Positions 36,659 through 45,890 of a DNA stretch of 64,000 nucleotides are shown here, piece by piece. Each line of letters begins with the position of its first letter. The stretch's first letter is position 1. This DNA is from Actinomycetes bacterium. GTDB taxonomy: Bacteria; Actinomycetota; Acidimicrobiia; Acidimicrobiales; Acidimicrobiaceae. Below the pieces are notes generated by a model that worked only from the letters and a program-made list of their open reading frames with translations, was not told the DNA's origin and ran no database searches. Where the stretch lies: positions 248,001-312,000 of the forward strand of contig JAKAQR010000001.1 of NCBI GenBank assembly GCA_021819725.1, given 5' to 3'. A program made the position numbers and the translations under genes.

Positions 36659-38089
36659 TCATCGGTGCTGTTGTACGATGATGTGCGTTGGAAGGCCCTG
36701 GGCCACCTCGGCTGCCTCAGGATACATCTCAGAAAGCGTCGGGTGCGGATGAATCGTGAGCGCGAGATCGTCGATGGTGGCACCCAACTCAATCGCGAGC
36801 GCCGCCTCACTGATGAGATTTGACGCATCAACTCCTACGATATGCACACCAAGGAGTCGCTTGGTGCTCGCAACGGCAATAAGTTTGACTTCACCGACCG
36901 ACGCGCCTAAGACAATCGCACGACCGTTCGCCCGATAGGGAAACCGAGCCACGAGTACGTCGTCTCCATGCGCCGTATGCGCATCCTGCTCACCCATCCC
37001 GACGGAGGCCACCTCCGGCTCCGCAAAGATCACCGCTGGTATGACGGTCGCATCATTTCCGGCCGCATGGCCAGCGGCGACCTCTGCAGCCACCTTGGCC
37101 TCGTAATAGGCCTTATGAGCAAGCATCGGCCCAGGAACGATATCCCCAATGGCAAATACATGGGTATTCGACGTGCGCATCTGGTCATCGACGACAACGC
37201 GTCCGTCGGAGCCAAGAGCAATGCCTGCTAGTCCGAGCCCGAGATCCTCGCCCAAGTTAGGAACCCGACCGACCATGACAGCCACCGCACTCCCGCGAAT
37301 CTCTTCGACTGCATCTCCCCGAAGCATCTCCACGACAACCGCATCGCCTGCGGTCTTCATGCTCTTCACCCCAACGCCCGTATAGACCTCGACACCCATC
37401 TGCTTTAGGACCGTCCTAAGGGTCCGCTGGATCTCCGGTTCGACACCCATCAAGATCTCTGGGGCTGTCTCGAGGATCGTTACCTTGGTCCCAAGCCGCG
37501 CATGGGCGCTTCCGAGCTCGATACCGATATAGCCACCCCCGACGATGATCAAGTCTCGGCGAATCACCGGTGTGAAGAGGAGGTCGGTAGAGTCCAATAC
37601 CCGTTGATGATCAACGACAAAACCTTCAAGCTCGCGAGGTGACGATCCCGTTGCCAAGATGCAGTCCTTGAACTTGATTCTGCTGGTGTCGTGGCTCGCA
37701 CGGATTCGAACCTCATTACGACCGACGAAACTCGCCTCGCCTTCAACGATCTCGACGTCCGCCGCCTTAAGCAGTTGACGAACCCCTGAGGTCAGCCGCT
37801 CAACGCTTGCCATCACCGTCTGTGAAAGGGCAATGGGGTCGACGTGGGCGTCCTCGGTCACCACCCCTTTTTTGGCGAGACTATCAAGCTCATGAAAACG
37901 GCTAGAAAGCTCGATCAACGCCTTCGAGGGGATACACCCGATGTTGAGGCAGACCCCACCAATCGCTCCACGCTCGACTACGGTAACCGATCGTCCAAGT
38001 TGTGACGCACGGATCGCCGCACTATAGCCACCCGGACCTCCACCGATGACGAGGAGATCCGCCTGTTCTGTGAATTCGCCGACGACCAA
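36659..38089 (-). CDS. lpdA: Dihydrolipoamide dehydrogenase (E3)
   Basis: A 476-residue flavoprotein closing the 2-oxoacid dehydrogenase operon. FAD-binding GGGPGGYSAAI (about residues 16-26), the redox disulfide GGVCLNIGCIPSK, the NAD-binding GGGYIGIELG, and the C-terminal dimer-interface HPHPTLSE are all intact. It reoxidises the lipoyl group of E2 and makes NADH. Begins one base after the E2 stop. Confidence 0.95.
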   Translation of the reverse strand: MVVGEFTEQADLLVIGGGPGGYSAAIRASQLGRSVTVVERGAIGGVCLNIGCIPSKALIELSSRFHELDSLAKKGVVTEDAHVDPIALSQTVMASVERLTSGVRQLLKAADVEIVEGEASFVGRNEVRIRASHDTSRIKFKDCILATGSSPRELEGFVVDHQRVLDSTDLLFTPVIRRDLIIVGGGYIGIELGSAHARLGTKVTILETAPEILMGVEPEIQRTLRTVLKQMGVEVYTGVGVKSMKTAGDAVVVEMLRGDAVEEIRGSAVAVMVGRVPNLGEDLGLGLAGIALGSDGRVVVDDQMRTSNTHVFAIGDIVPGPMLAHKAYYEAKVAAEVAAGHAAGNDATVIPAVIFAEPEVASVGMGEQDAHTAHGDDVLVARFPYRANGRAIVLGASVGEVKLIAVASTKRLLGVHIVGVDASNLISEAALAIELGATIDDLALTIHPHPTLSEMYPEAAEVAQGLPTHIIVQQHR

Positions 38090-39361
38090 CTACTTCATCT
38101 CCATCATCAACTGCACGGGATCACTGAGTAAGCCGATCACCCGCATCAGAAATCTCGATGCATAGCCACCATCAATAATGCGATGATCGAAGGTGAGAGA
38201 AAGCGTCATCACGTCTCCGACGCCCACGGTGTTGTCCTCAAGGACAACTGGGCGTTTGCGGATCGGACCCACCCCGAGGATTCCCACTTCGGGGTAGTTG
38301 ATGATTGGCGTGGCATAGACTCCACCGATGGTGCCATAGTTGGTAATCGTAAAGGTCGAGCCTGTGAGTTCTCCCGAGGTAAGCGTGTGGCTCCTAGCGC
38401 CCTCAATCAGACGATTGAGCTCAGCCGAGACCTCAACAAGTGATTTTTCTCCGACAGCGCGCAGGACTGGAACCATGAGTCCCTGCGGGTCATCGACCGC
38501 GAAACCCAGGTGCACATCCGAGTACGTCACGATCTCGCCAGCCTCCTCGTCGAGTCGACCATTGAGATCGGGGAACTGGGCGAGGACTCCAGCCACCGCC
38601 TTCGCGATCAACGGGAGATAGCTGATACGCTCAGGCGCTAAACGTGCATTCATATCACGGCGCAAGGCCACCAACGCCGCCACATTCGCCTCTTCAAAGA
38701 CCGATACTTGGACAGCATGGGACCACGAGCGAGCCATGTTCTCCGCGATCCGCTTTCGGATCCCCACCAGCGGCCGTCGTTGCTCATTGGTCAGCGCGGC
38801 GGGCACAGAAGCGGGAGCGGAGGGCGGGGCTAGCACTTGTTCACTTGCACCAGTGGTCTCCGTCGCGACAGCAGCCTGTAGGTCCTCCGCCACGACGCGA
38901 CCGTCAGGACCGGTACCTCGCACCAGGTTGATATCGAGACCGAGTTCGCGAGCCAACCTACGCACCGCCGGCGTCGCCATCGCTCGCTCGCCGGTCGCTC
39001 CAACTACTTCCCGCGAGGGAACGATGGGTGGCCGCGCTGAGGCCTCAGCCCCCTTGGCAGCTGGAACAACCGGCGCAGGGCTTGCTTCATTCCGCGACGG
39101 CGACGCATCAGGCCCACCACCACTCGGTTGATCGGTCGAGAAAGCGACGACGACCTCACCAACGTTCACGGTATCGCCCTCATGAAAGAGGACCTTATCG
39201 ATCGATCCCGTCACCGGGGCACCGATCGTCACCACTGCCTTATCGGTCTCAACATCGAGCAAGGGCTCATCACGCTTGACATCATCGCCTTCTTGGTGGT
39301 ACCACTTGACGATCTGCGCCTCGTGCAGCCCCTCACCAACATCAGGAAACTTCCACTCCAC
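38090..39361 (-). CDS. Dihydrolipoamide acyltransferase (E2)
   Basis: A 423-residue E2 component with one N-terminal lipoyl domain (lipoylated Lys in VETDKAVVTI, about residue 43), a Pro/Ala linker, a peripheral-subunit-binding domain beginning ATPAVRRLARELG, a second Ala/Pro linker, and the catalytic acyltransferase domain ending with FDHRIIDGGYASRFL (catalytic His and Asp). One lipoyl domain is typical of branched-chain and Gram-positive-type complexes. Located between E1 beta (13-base gap) and E3. Confidence 0.93.
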   Translation of the reverse strand: MEWKFPDVGEGLHEAQIVKWYHQEGDDVKRDEPLLDVETDKAVVTIGAPVTGSIDKVLFHEGDTVNVGEVVVAFSTDQPSGGGPDASPSRNEASPAPVVPAAKGAEASARPPIVPSREVVGATGERAMATPAVRRLARELGLDINLVRGTGPDGRVVAEDLQAAVATETTGASEQVLAPPSAPASVPAALTNEQRRPLVGIRKRIAENMARSWSHAVQVSVFEEANVAALVALRRDMNARLAPERISYLPLIAKAVAGVLAQFPDLNGRLDEEAGEIVTYSDVHLGFAVDDPQGLMVPVLRAVGEKSLVEVSAELNRLIEGARSHTLTSGELTGSTFTITNYGTIGGVYATPIINYPEVGILGVGPIRKRPVVLEDNTVGVGDVMTLSLTFDHRIIDGGYASRFLMRVIGLLSDPVQLMMEMK

Positions 39362-39374
39362 TATCGCTTACTCC

Positions 39375-40355
39375 TTAAAATCGCACTGATGCCAAGGCGG
39401 CGGTGATCACCTGCGAGGTGTCAGGCAACCAGAGATCTTCAAACATTGTCATTGGGTACGGGGTGTCATAACCTGTCACTCGCAGCACTGGAGCCTCAAG
39501 ATAGAGGAATGCCTTCTCCTGGATGACCGCTGCCAGCTCACCACCGAACCCGGAGGTCCGCACCGCTTCGTGCACCACGACCGCGCGTTGGGTCTTTTGG
39601 ACCGAAGCCACGATCGTCTCCTCGTCGAGTGGGGTCAACGTCCGCAGGTCAATCACCTCGGGGGAGATGTCGTACTGGGCGACCAATTCGTCAGCGGCTG
39701 CGAGTATCAGTGCCATCGATGGTCCCCAGCCAATCAGCGTGACATCGGTGCCTTGACGCACCACATTGGCCTTGCCAAGCGGGACTCGATAGGCCTCCTC
39801 AGGCACCTCGTCTCGGAAGGCACGATAGAGTCGCATAGGTTCAAGGAACAGCACTGGATCAGGGTCATCGATCGCACTGAGCAAAAGACCCTTCGCATCA
39901 TAGGGGTTGGAGGGCGTAACCACCTTGATGCCCGGCGTATGGGTAAACAGTGCCTCAAGTGAATCGGAGTGGATCTCCGGGGCCTTGACTCCGCCACCGA
40001 ATGGTGCGCGGATCACCATCGGCGCGCCGTAACGCCCAAGCGAACGAAAACGCACGCGCGCCGCCTGGGAGGCGATCTGATCCATCGTCTCATAGATAAA
40101 GCCAAAGAATTGGATCTCCGCTACTGGCTTCATGCCGGCCATTGCGAGTCCGACAGAGGTCCCCACGATCCCTGACTCCGCTAACGGGGTGTCGATCACT
40201 CGCTCAGCACCGAACTTCTCAAAGAGACCATCGGTAATGCGAAAGACTCCACCGTCTTTGCCCACGTCTTCACCGAGAATGATGACTGCATCGTCCTCAA
40301 GTAAGGCAGCCTCCAAAGCTTGATTCAATGCCTGTGCAATCGTCAACTTTGCCAT
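39375..40355 (-). CDS. 2-oxoacid dehydrogenase E1 component, beta subunit
   Basis: A 326-residue transketolase-like subunit. Typical motifs: ILGEDVGKDGGVFRIT near residue 26, DTPLAESGIVG, EIQFFGF, GGGVKAPEIHSDSLEALFTHTPG, and the C-terminal VTGYDTPYP. It completes the ThDP site together with the alpha subunit. Starts one base after the alpha stop. Whether the complex uses pyruvate or branched-chain 2-oxoacids cannot be decided from these motifs. Confidence 0.93.
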   Translation of the reverse strand: MAKLTIAQALNQALEAALLEDDAVIILGEDVGKDGGVFRITDGLFEKFGAERVIDTPLAESGIVGTSVGLAMAGMKPVAEIQFFGFIYETMDQIASQAARVRFRSLGRYGAPMVIRAPFGGGVKAPEIHSDSLEALFTHTPGIKVVTPSNPYDAKGLLLSAIDDPDPVLFLEPMRLYRAFRDEVPEEAYRVPLGKANVVRQGTDVTLIGWGPSMALILAAADELVAQYDISPEVIDLRTLTPLDEETIVASVQKTQRAVVVHEAVRTSGFGGELAAVIQEKAFLYLEAPVLRVTGYDTPYPMTMFEDLWLPDTSQVITAALASVRF

Positions 40356-40356
40356 A

Positions 40357-41427
40357 TCAAGCTCCTACCTCTTTGACTCGGGCCTCAAACTGTGCACGCT
40401 GCGACGCCAGACCAGCCGGAACGTCAGCATAAACGTTATCGAAAAGGACAAGTGGCGATATCTCGAGCGCCTCACGGAAGGTAGCGAGAATCTCCTCCAC
40501 CTTGGCCTCAGAGTCACCATCCATCGCGACCAGCTCCTCATCACTGAGTAGCCCCTCACCTCGAAGCCACTTCTCAAGCCGAATCAGGGGATCGCGCCGT
40601 ATCCACAGATCCTCCTCCTCGACCGCGCGATATTTGCCGGGATCATCGGCGGTGGTATGCGCCCCCAAGCGGTAGGTGACCGCCTCGACAAGGAAGGGTC
40701 CTTCGCCGTTACGAACGCGGGCCGATAGCTCGTGCATCAGATTGGCGACGGCAACATAGTCATTGCCATCGACGCGGAAACCCTCGATGCCATAGGCTAC
40801 CGAGCGCTGGGCGATCGTCTCGGCATGCATCTGGCGGGACAGAGGGACCGAGATAGCCCACTGGTTGTTCTCACAGAAAAAGATCAGTGGCACCTCGAGC
40901 ACAGAGGCAAAGTTCATCGCTTCATGGAAGTCACCTTGTGAGGTGGCACCATCGCCAAAAGTCACCACAGTTGCTACCCCTTCGTGACGGAGTTTGGTTG
41001 CCCATGCAACACCGACACCGTGGAGGGTTTGGGCAGCGATCACCACCTGCGCTGGCAACACTTGCTTCCCCACTGGGATATCACCCAAGCTTGGGTGACC
41101 CTTCGAGAAGAACAATGCATGCTCCATGGGGACACCACGTAGATAACTTGCTGCCCAATCACGATACGTTGGGACTAACCAGTCACGATCGTCGAGTGCG
41201 GCTACCGCTCCCATCTGAGCGGCTTCCTGCCCCTTGAAGGGGGCGTACGTCCCGATCACACCTTGGCGTTGGAGATTCCATGCTCGCTCATCAAAGGTGC
41301 GTAGAAAACGCATCGTGGTGTAGGTCTCCTTGAGATTCTCCGCGGTCAGGACTCCGAGTTCGCCGACGAGCTTTCCATCCTGATCGAGCCGCTGTATCAG
41401 CGGAAACATCTCATTACCATCGGTCAC
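40357..41427 (-). CDS. 2-oxoacid dehydrogenase E1 component, alpha subunit
   Basis: A 356-residue ThDP-binding subunit from the start chosen here. The ThDP motif is FGDGATSQGDFHEAMNFA...ENNQWAIS, and the phosphorylation-loop region YRLGAHTTADDPGKYR is typical. The GTG at 41427 has the strongest ribosome site in the operon, AAAGGGGGTG seven bases upstream; the frame runs open to 41463 but without support. First gene of the E1 alpha, E1 beta, E2, E3 operon that oxidatively decarboxylates a 2-oxoacid to acyl-CoA. Confidence 0.93.
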   Translation of the reverse strand: MTDGNEMFPLIQRLDQDGKLVGELGVLTAENLKETYTTMRFLRTFDERAWNLQRQGVIGTYAPFKGQEAAQMGAVAALDDRDWLVPTYRDWAASYLRGVPMEHALFFSKGHPSLGDIPVGKQVLPAQVVIAAQTLHGVGVAWATKLRHEGVATVVTFGDGATSQGDFHEAMNFASVLEVPLIFFCENNQWAISVPLSRQMHAETIAQRSVAYGIEGFRVDGNDYVAVANLMHELSARVRNGEGPFLVEAVTYRLGAHTTADDPGKYRAVEEEDLWIRRDPLIRLEKWLRGEGLLSDEELVAMDGDSEAKVEEILATFREALEISPLVLFDNVYADVPAGLASQRAQFEARVKEVGA

Positions 41428-41542
41428 GTCAGACCACCCCCTTTCTGGGTTGCCCTCATGCATATCCGCCTATGTGCTGAGGCGACATGCTTTAGCCAGG
41501 TCGATAGCCTTGGGATCGCCAAGTCAACTAATGCCAATCTCC

Positions 41543-41572
41543 AATATAGTGCATCAGCGATGAACGAACCAA
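41543..41572 (-). promoter_or_regulatory. Candidate promoter of the 2-oxoacid dehydrogenase operon
   Basis: Leftward, TTGGTT and TATATT are separated by 18 bases, leaving a leader of about 115 bases before the E1 alpha GTG. Another TTGACT further in could belong to a second promoter but lacks a good -10. Confidence 0.4.
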
Positions 41573-41576
41573 GACC

Positions 41577-41594
41577 AACCTTTCGTTAAAGGTT
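41577..41594. repeat. Perfect palindrome AACCTTT-cgtt-AAAGGTT
   Basis: A 7-base inverted repeat with a 4-base centre, five bases upstream of the candidate -35 of the dehydrogenase operon and about 33 bases beyond the end of the formate dehydrogenase/DUF1641 operon. It may be a regulator-binding site for the former or a terminator for the latter; no T-run follows it, which favours an operator. Confidence 0.4.
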
Positions 41595-41626
41595 AGAGTT
41601 CAAACGTTACCGACTGGTTACAACTT

Positions 41627-42016
41627 TTAGAACTCCTCGCCACCGAGTGCACGCAACAACGCAAGCAACACACCGATCCCACGCCGCGTCGAGGGGAGTT
41701 TCATCTGCCTCGCCAGCTCCCTCCACGAGGGGACCTCGCTGGTGGCGACCTTTGTCGAAGTCGCCTGAATTCCGTTAGCGAGTCGTTCAACAAGCAGCGG
41801 CGTATAGGAGCCCGTCAACAGTGAAAGCTTGGCAATGCGAGTGATCGCAGCGCGTCCGCTGTTGGAGTCCAACCGCTCCAGCATCACGGCCAAGGCATCT
41901 GCCCCTCCATGACGCAGGGCATACACCGTCTCTTGGAGCTTCGACGACTCAAACCCAACCGCACTCGTCACTGTTGGGGTCAAGGGGGACTGGTAATCGA
42001 TCGGTTCCGCCATCAC
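41627..42016 (-). CDS. DUF1641 protein, formate-dehydrogenase-associated
   Basis: A 129-residue protein resembling DUF1641 proteins such as Bacillus YrhD, which are encoded beside FdhF-type formate dehydrogenases and have no proven function. The central LLVERLANGI and the C-terminal RGIGVLLALLRALGG helix are the recognisable parts. It follows the dehydrogenase gene by four bases, matching the Bacillus arrangement. Probably a soluble partner or regulator of the complex. Confidence 0.7.
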   Translation of the reverse strand: MMAEPIDYQSPLTPTVTSAVGFESSKLQETVYALRHGGADALAVMLERLDSNSGRAAITRIAKLSLLTGSYTPLLVERLANGIQATSTKVATSEVPSWRELARQMKLPSTRRGIGVLLALLRALGGEEF

Positions 42017-42020
42017 TACC

Positions 42021-44984
42021 TCACTTTCGTTCCGTATGCATTTGCGAGGCCTCGTCGTCTACCGGGTTATGGTAATCACCCCTGGAACGCTTGGCCCCGA
42101 TGTTGACACCGCGCTGTGGGGTGCGATGTCCATAGCGAAAATTATGCTTTGGGAGCGCCCGGCGTGGTTTGTCGTCGAGCACCTCCAGCTTGGCTGCCAA
42201 CTCCTTGTAGGCCGGTGTATGGGTAGCCCCATCGACCTCTGAAGAGGTGAGGAAATTCACCGCCATCTCGTTGTGCTGGGCATTCATCGGCAGGTAGACC
42301 TGATTGCCTTGGACCCGGTCCGTAATCACCGCACGCACCTTGACCGATCCCCGGCGAGAGGTCAGCCGAAGGAACGAACCATCAACCACCCCTCGTTGTT
42401 CAGCCAACTCTGGCGAGACTTCAACAAAGGGTTCCGGTGTCATCTGTGAGATCCCTGGCACTCGATATGTCATATTGCCCTCATGAAAGTGTTCCAAAAG
42501 CCGACCATTGTTGACGTGAATATCGAACTCCTCATCAACCTCGTCGGTAGGAGTCGAGTACCCAACAGGGTAGAAGCGCGCCTTCCCGGAGGGAAAGTGA
42601 AAACGATCGAGATACAGCGTTGGCGTGTCGGTTCCGTCCTCGGCGACCGGCCACTGCAGCGATCGATAGCCCTCTAGTCGCTCGTAGCTGACGCCAGCGA
42701 AAATCTCTGCGAGACTCGCCGCCTCTGCCATAATATCGGAGGGGTGCTCATAGGACCATGGGGCACCCATCGCTCGTGCAATACCTTGGGTGATCTGCCA
42801 GTCGGGCCGTGCCTCACCAAGCGGATCAAGCACCCGGTACAGACGCTGAAGGCGCCTCTCCGTACTGGTAAAGGTGCCTTCCTTCTCCAATGACGGTGCC
42901 GCAGGCAACACGACATTGGCAAACCGAGCCGTGTGCGAGAAAAAGATATCCTGGACGACAAAGAACTCAAGTTTGCGAAAGGCATCCTGTACGACGGTGG
43001 AGTTTGCGTCTACCAGACCCATCTCCTCGCCGGTCAGGAGAAGAGCCTTCAACGTTCCGGAGTGAATTGCATCCACCATCTCGTGATTGTCCAGCCCCCG
43101 GGTCGTTGGCATCGTCTTTCCCCACGCTGCCTCGTACTTGGCCACCACTTTGGGATCATCAACCAACTCATACCCAGGAAAATAGGTCGGCATCGCACCA
43201 AAGTCACTCGCCCCTTGCACGTTGTTGTGACCGCGCAACGGGTACGCTCCGCATCCCGGCTTCCCGAAGTTACCAGAGACTAACAGCAAGTTTGCGATGG
43301 CCGTCGAGGTATCAGAGCCTGCGCTATGTTGGGTCACTCCCATCGCCCAGAGCACGGCAATAGAGTCCGCGTGGGCAAGCGTCTCAAAGACGGTGATCAG
43401 CGTCTCCTCGGCGACGCCCGTGACTCCGGCAGCATAGGCGACCGTGAATGGTTCTAGCGAGGTTACGAAGTCGGCGAGGTTCTCAACCTTGTCAGCGATG
43501 AACTTCTCGTCATGATATCCATGGTCGATCAGGTACCGACTCGCGGCCGACAACCAAACCAGGTCGGTGCCTGGACGGGGTGCAAACCAGATATCGGCAC
43601 GCTCCGCCATCTCATGCTTGCGCAGATCGGCAACGATGAGCTTTTGACCTCGCGACTTGTGGGCCCGTTTCACTCTGGTCGCGATGACTGGATGGCTCTC
43701 GGCGGTATTCGAACCCACGATCAAGACAAGATCGCTCGCTTCGATATCGGTCGCCGAACCCGAGTCACCACCATAGCCAACCGTTCGCCACAGTCCCATC
43801 GTTGCTGGTGACTGGCAATAGCGTGAGCAGTTGTCCACATTGTGAGTTCCAATGACGGCCCGTGCTAGTTTTTGAGCGAGGAACGCCTCCTCATTGGTGC
43901 ACTTCGAAGAGGCGATGACCCCGACGGCGTCAGGACCATCACGCTCAACGATGGCTTTGATTGAATCAGCGATAAAGACAAACGCCTCATCCCACGTCGC
44001 CTGACGAAAGTGGTCACCATCGCGAATTAGCGGATGTTCTAGACGATCAGCACTGTTGACATAGTCCCAGCCGAACTTACCCTTCACACAGGTCGAGATG
44101 CCGTTCATCGGGCCATGTTCCGGATGAACCTTGAGTATGGTGCGCCCCTTGGTCCAGAGGTCGAAGGAGCACCCGACGCCACAGTAGGTGCAGACCGTCT
44201 TCGTCTTCTTGACGAGCTGTCGCCGGAGTCGCTCCTCCATCTCGGAGAGCATAAAGATGGGTTTGAGTCCAATCGCCGGTTCGAGCGCTTTGGTGAGGTT
44301 GATCATCGGCTCGCGCACCTTTGGCTTGATGTTGGTGGCGATGCCTGCCCTACCAATCATCGACTTCTCCATCAACGCATTGCAGGGACAGACCGTCACA
44401 CAGTGTCCACAGCTCACACAACTGGACTCGCCTGCCGGGACACCGCCATCAAAGACAACACGGGGAATCGGCAAGGACCAGTCGATCGACAACGTCTCGT
44501 TGACCTGGACCTCTTGACAAGCTTGCACACACCGCCCACACAGGATGCATTGCGACGGATCATAGCGATAGAAAGGGTGGCTATCGTCAACAGCATAAGG
44601 TTTTGGTCGAAACGGCTCGGGCTGATCGTTGATGCCCATGTCGCGAATGCTGTTATGCAGGACGCAGTCCGAGTTGTTGTTATCGCAAATAGTGCAGTAG
44701 AGGTCATGGTTAACAAGTAAGCGTTGTGCACCAGCAACACGCTCACGGGCGACGCTCTGCAACCGCACCACCTCGCCACCAGCGACAGTGTACTCACAGG
44801 CTCGCCGGGTGCGCCCATCAACCGTGACCAGGCACAGATCACAGGTTCCGATGGTTCCAAGTGCCGGGTGGTAGCAGACCTGTGGAACGCCGATCTCAGC
44901 CCGATTGAGCACCTCTATGAGCAACTCCCCTAAGCTCGCCGAATATGTGGTCCCACTAACCGTAATCTCAATTGCTTCGCCCAA
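42021..44984 (-). CDS. Formate dehydrogenase, alpha subunit (molybdopterin, FdhF/YjgC type)
   Basis: A 987-residue iron-sulfur molybdoenzyme. The N-terminal 2Fe-2S domain has cysteines in VCYHP, GTCDLCLV and ACEYTV; a His-Cys region CTICDNNNSDC follows, then two 4Fe-4S sets CILCGRCVQAC and CVSCGHCVTVC, and a fifth cluster CTYCGVGCSFD. The molybdenum ligand is Cys in DNCSRYCQSPA near residue 385, where E. coli FdhF has selenocysteine and a following His; here the next residue is Gln. The C-terminal domain binds molybdopterin. TTG start with GGGGAGG upstream. No separate NAD subunit is nearby, so the electron acceptor is unknown. FdhD at 28.6 kb should mature it. Confidence 0.92.
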   Translation of the reverse strand: MGEAIEITVSGTTYSASLGELLIEVLNRAEIGVPQVCYHPALGTIGTCDLCLVTVDGRTRRACEYTVAGGEVVRLQSVARERVAGAQRLLVNHDLYCTICDNNNSDCVLHNSIRDMGINDQPEPFRPKPYAVDDSHPFYRYDPSQCILCGRCVQACQEVQVNETLSIDWSLPIPRVVFDGGVPAGESSCVSCGHCVTVCPCNALMEKSMIGRAGIATNIKPKVREPMINLTKALEPAIGLKPIFMLSEMEERLRRQLVKKTKTVCTYCGVGCSFDLWTKGRTILKVHPEHGPMNGISTCVKGKFGWDYVNSADRLEHPLIRDGDHFRQATWDEAFVFIADSIKAIVERDGPDAVGVIASSKCTNEEAFLAQKLARAVIGTHNVDNCSRYCQSPATMGLWRTVGYGGDSGSATDIEASDLVLIVGSNTAESHPVIATRVKRAHKSRGQKLIVADLRKHEMAERADIWFAPRPGTDLVWLSAASRYLIDHGYHDEKFIADKVENLADFVTSLEPFTVAYAAGVTGVAEETLITVFETLAHADSIAVLWAMGVTQHSAGSDTSTAIANLLLVSGNFGKPGCGAYPLRGHNNVQGASDFGAMPTYFPGYELVDDPKVVAKYEAAWGKTMPTTRGLDNHEMVDAIHSGTLKALLLTGEEMGLVDANSTVVQDAFRKLEFFVVQDIFFSHTARFANVVLPAAPSLEKEGTFTSTERRLQRLYRVLDPLGEARPDWQITQGIARAMGAPWSYEHPSDIMAEAASLAEIFAGVSYERLEGYRSLQWPVAEDGTDTPTLYLDRFHFPSGKARFYPVGYSTPTDEVDEEFDIHVNNGRLLEHFHEGNMTYRVPGISQMTPEPFVEVSPELAEQRGVVDGSFLRLTSRRGSVKVRAVITDRVQGNQVYLPMNAQHNEMAVNFLTSSEVDGATHTPAYKELAAKLEVLDDKPRRALPKHNFRYGHRTPQRGVNIGAKRSRGDYHNPVDDEASQMHTERK

Positions 44985-45118
44985 CAGAACCTCCCCTCAG
45001 AGCTACAGTAGCATAGACTCGACGAGCTGCGGCGTGGATCCCTGGCCTCGATGGTACGACGGCACCCGATAAGCACCCGATTCTTCGATGGTACGCCCCC
45101 TGTTTTCACCACGCTCAC

Positions 45119-45124
45119 TAGCCT
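45119..45124 (+). promoter_or_regulatory. Probable -10 hexamer (TAGCCT) before the DsbA-like gene
   Basis: TAGCCT ends seven bases before the GTG at 45132, supporting that codon as the real start and a leaderless message. Confidence 0.35.
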
Positions 45125-45131
45125 GTCAAGG

Positions 45132-45887
45132 GTGATTGATCTCAACGAACCAGTGACCGTCGACTACCATTTCGACATACTCTGCCCCTTTGCCTATATG
45201 GCATCCAAGTGGATCCGCCAGGTTCGCGAGCAAGTTCCATTGACGATCAACTGGAGGTTCTTCAGTCTCGAGGAGGTCAATCGGGAGGACGGAAAGCGGC
45301 ATCCTTGGGAACGTTCTTGGTCCTATGGTTGGTCCATGCTTCGCATCGCCGCGCTCCTTCGGCGACACGATCCCGTACTCGTCGACCAATGGTATGCCAT
45401 TGCTGGCTTCGCCCTCCACGAAGCTGGTCAAAAGCCCCATGACCCCTCCGTGGCGCGCGAGCTCCTCAATGAGCTAGATCTGGACCCGGGCCTGGTCGAA
45501 GCGTCAATGGATGATCCGACCCTCGATGACGAGATCCGATACGATCATGAAAGGGTACTCGCCGCGGGAGGTTTTGGGGTACCGACGCTGATCTTTGACA
45601 ATGACCAGACGCTCTTTGGCCCGGTCCTCATTGATCCACCCTCTGGAGAGCAGGCGCTCGAGCTATGGACGATGGTCCTCACTGCATCGCGACATGCAAA
45701 CTTCTTCGAACTCCAACAGCCCAAGGGGCCAACGCAACTCAATGCCATCGCCAGTGCACTGGAGCCCTATCTCCAAGGGCGTGACTGGAAAAGCATCAAT
45801 CGCGGTAAAGAGGTGACCTTCGGCGACGACGTCGATACAACCAGCGCAGGCCTGCCAGCTGCGCCAGCAACGAGTTCGGGCGAATAG
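45132..45887 (+). CDS. DsbA-like protein of the Rv2466c mycothiol-dependent family
   Basis: A 251-residue thioredoxin-fold protein with an inserted helical domain. The N-terminus VDYHFDILCPFAYMASKWI (about residues 9-27) matches the active-site region of mycobacterial Rv2466c, but where that has CPWC the motif here is C-P-F-A, so only the nucleophilic Cys remains. Further similarities are GVPTLIF and FGPVL...P.GEQALELW. Rv2466c is a mycothiol-dependent reductase. I choose GTG 45132 because homology starts there; the frame is open to an ATG at 45051. Its stop is three bases before a second mycothiol-linked gene. Confidence 0.75.
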   Translation: MIDLNEPVTVDYHFDILCPFAYMASKWIRQVREQVPLTINWRFFSLEEVNREDGKRHPWERSWSYGWSMLRIAALLRRHDPVLVDQWYAIAGFALHEAGQKPHDPSVARELLNELDLDPGLVEASMDDPTLDDEIRYDHERVLAAGGFGVPTLIFDNDQTLFGPVLIDPPSGEQALELWTMVLTASRHANFFELQQPKGPTQLNAIASALEPYLQGRDWKSINRGKEVTFGDDVDTTSAGLPAAPATSSGE

Positions 45888-45890
45888 CTC

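Noticed and set aside
37700..37712. tRNA-like GATTCGAACCT on the plus strand
   Set aside because: Part of lpdA coding sequence; no cloverleaf.
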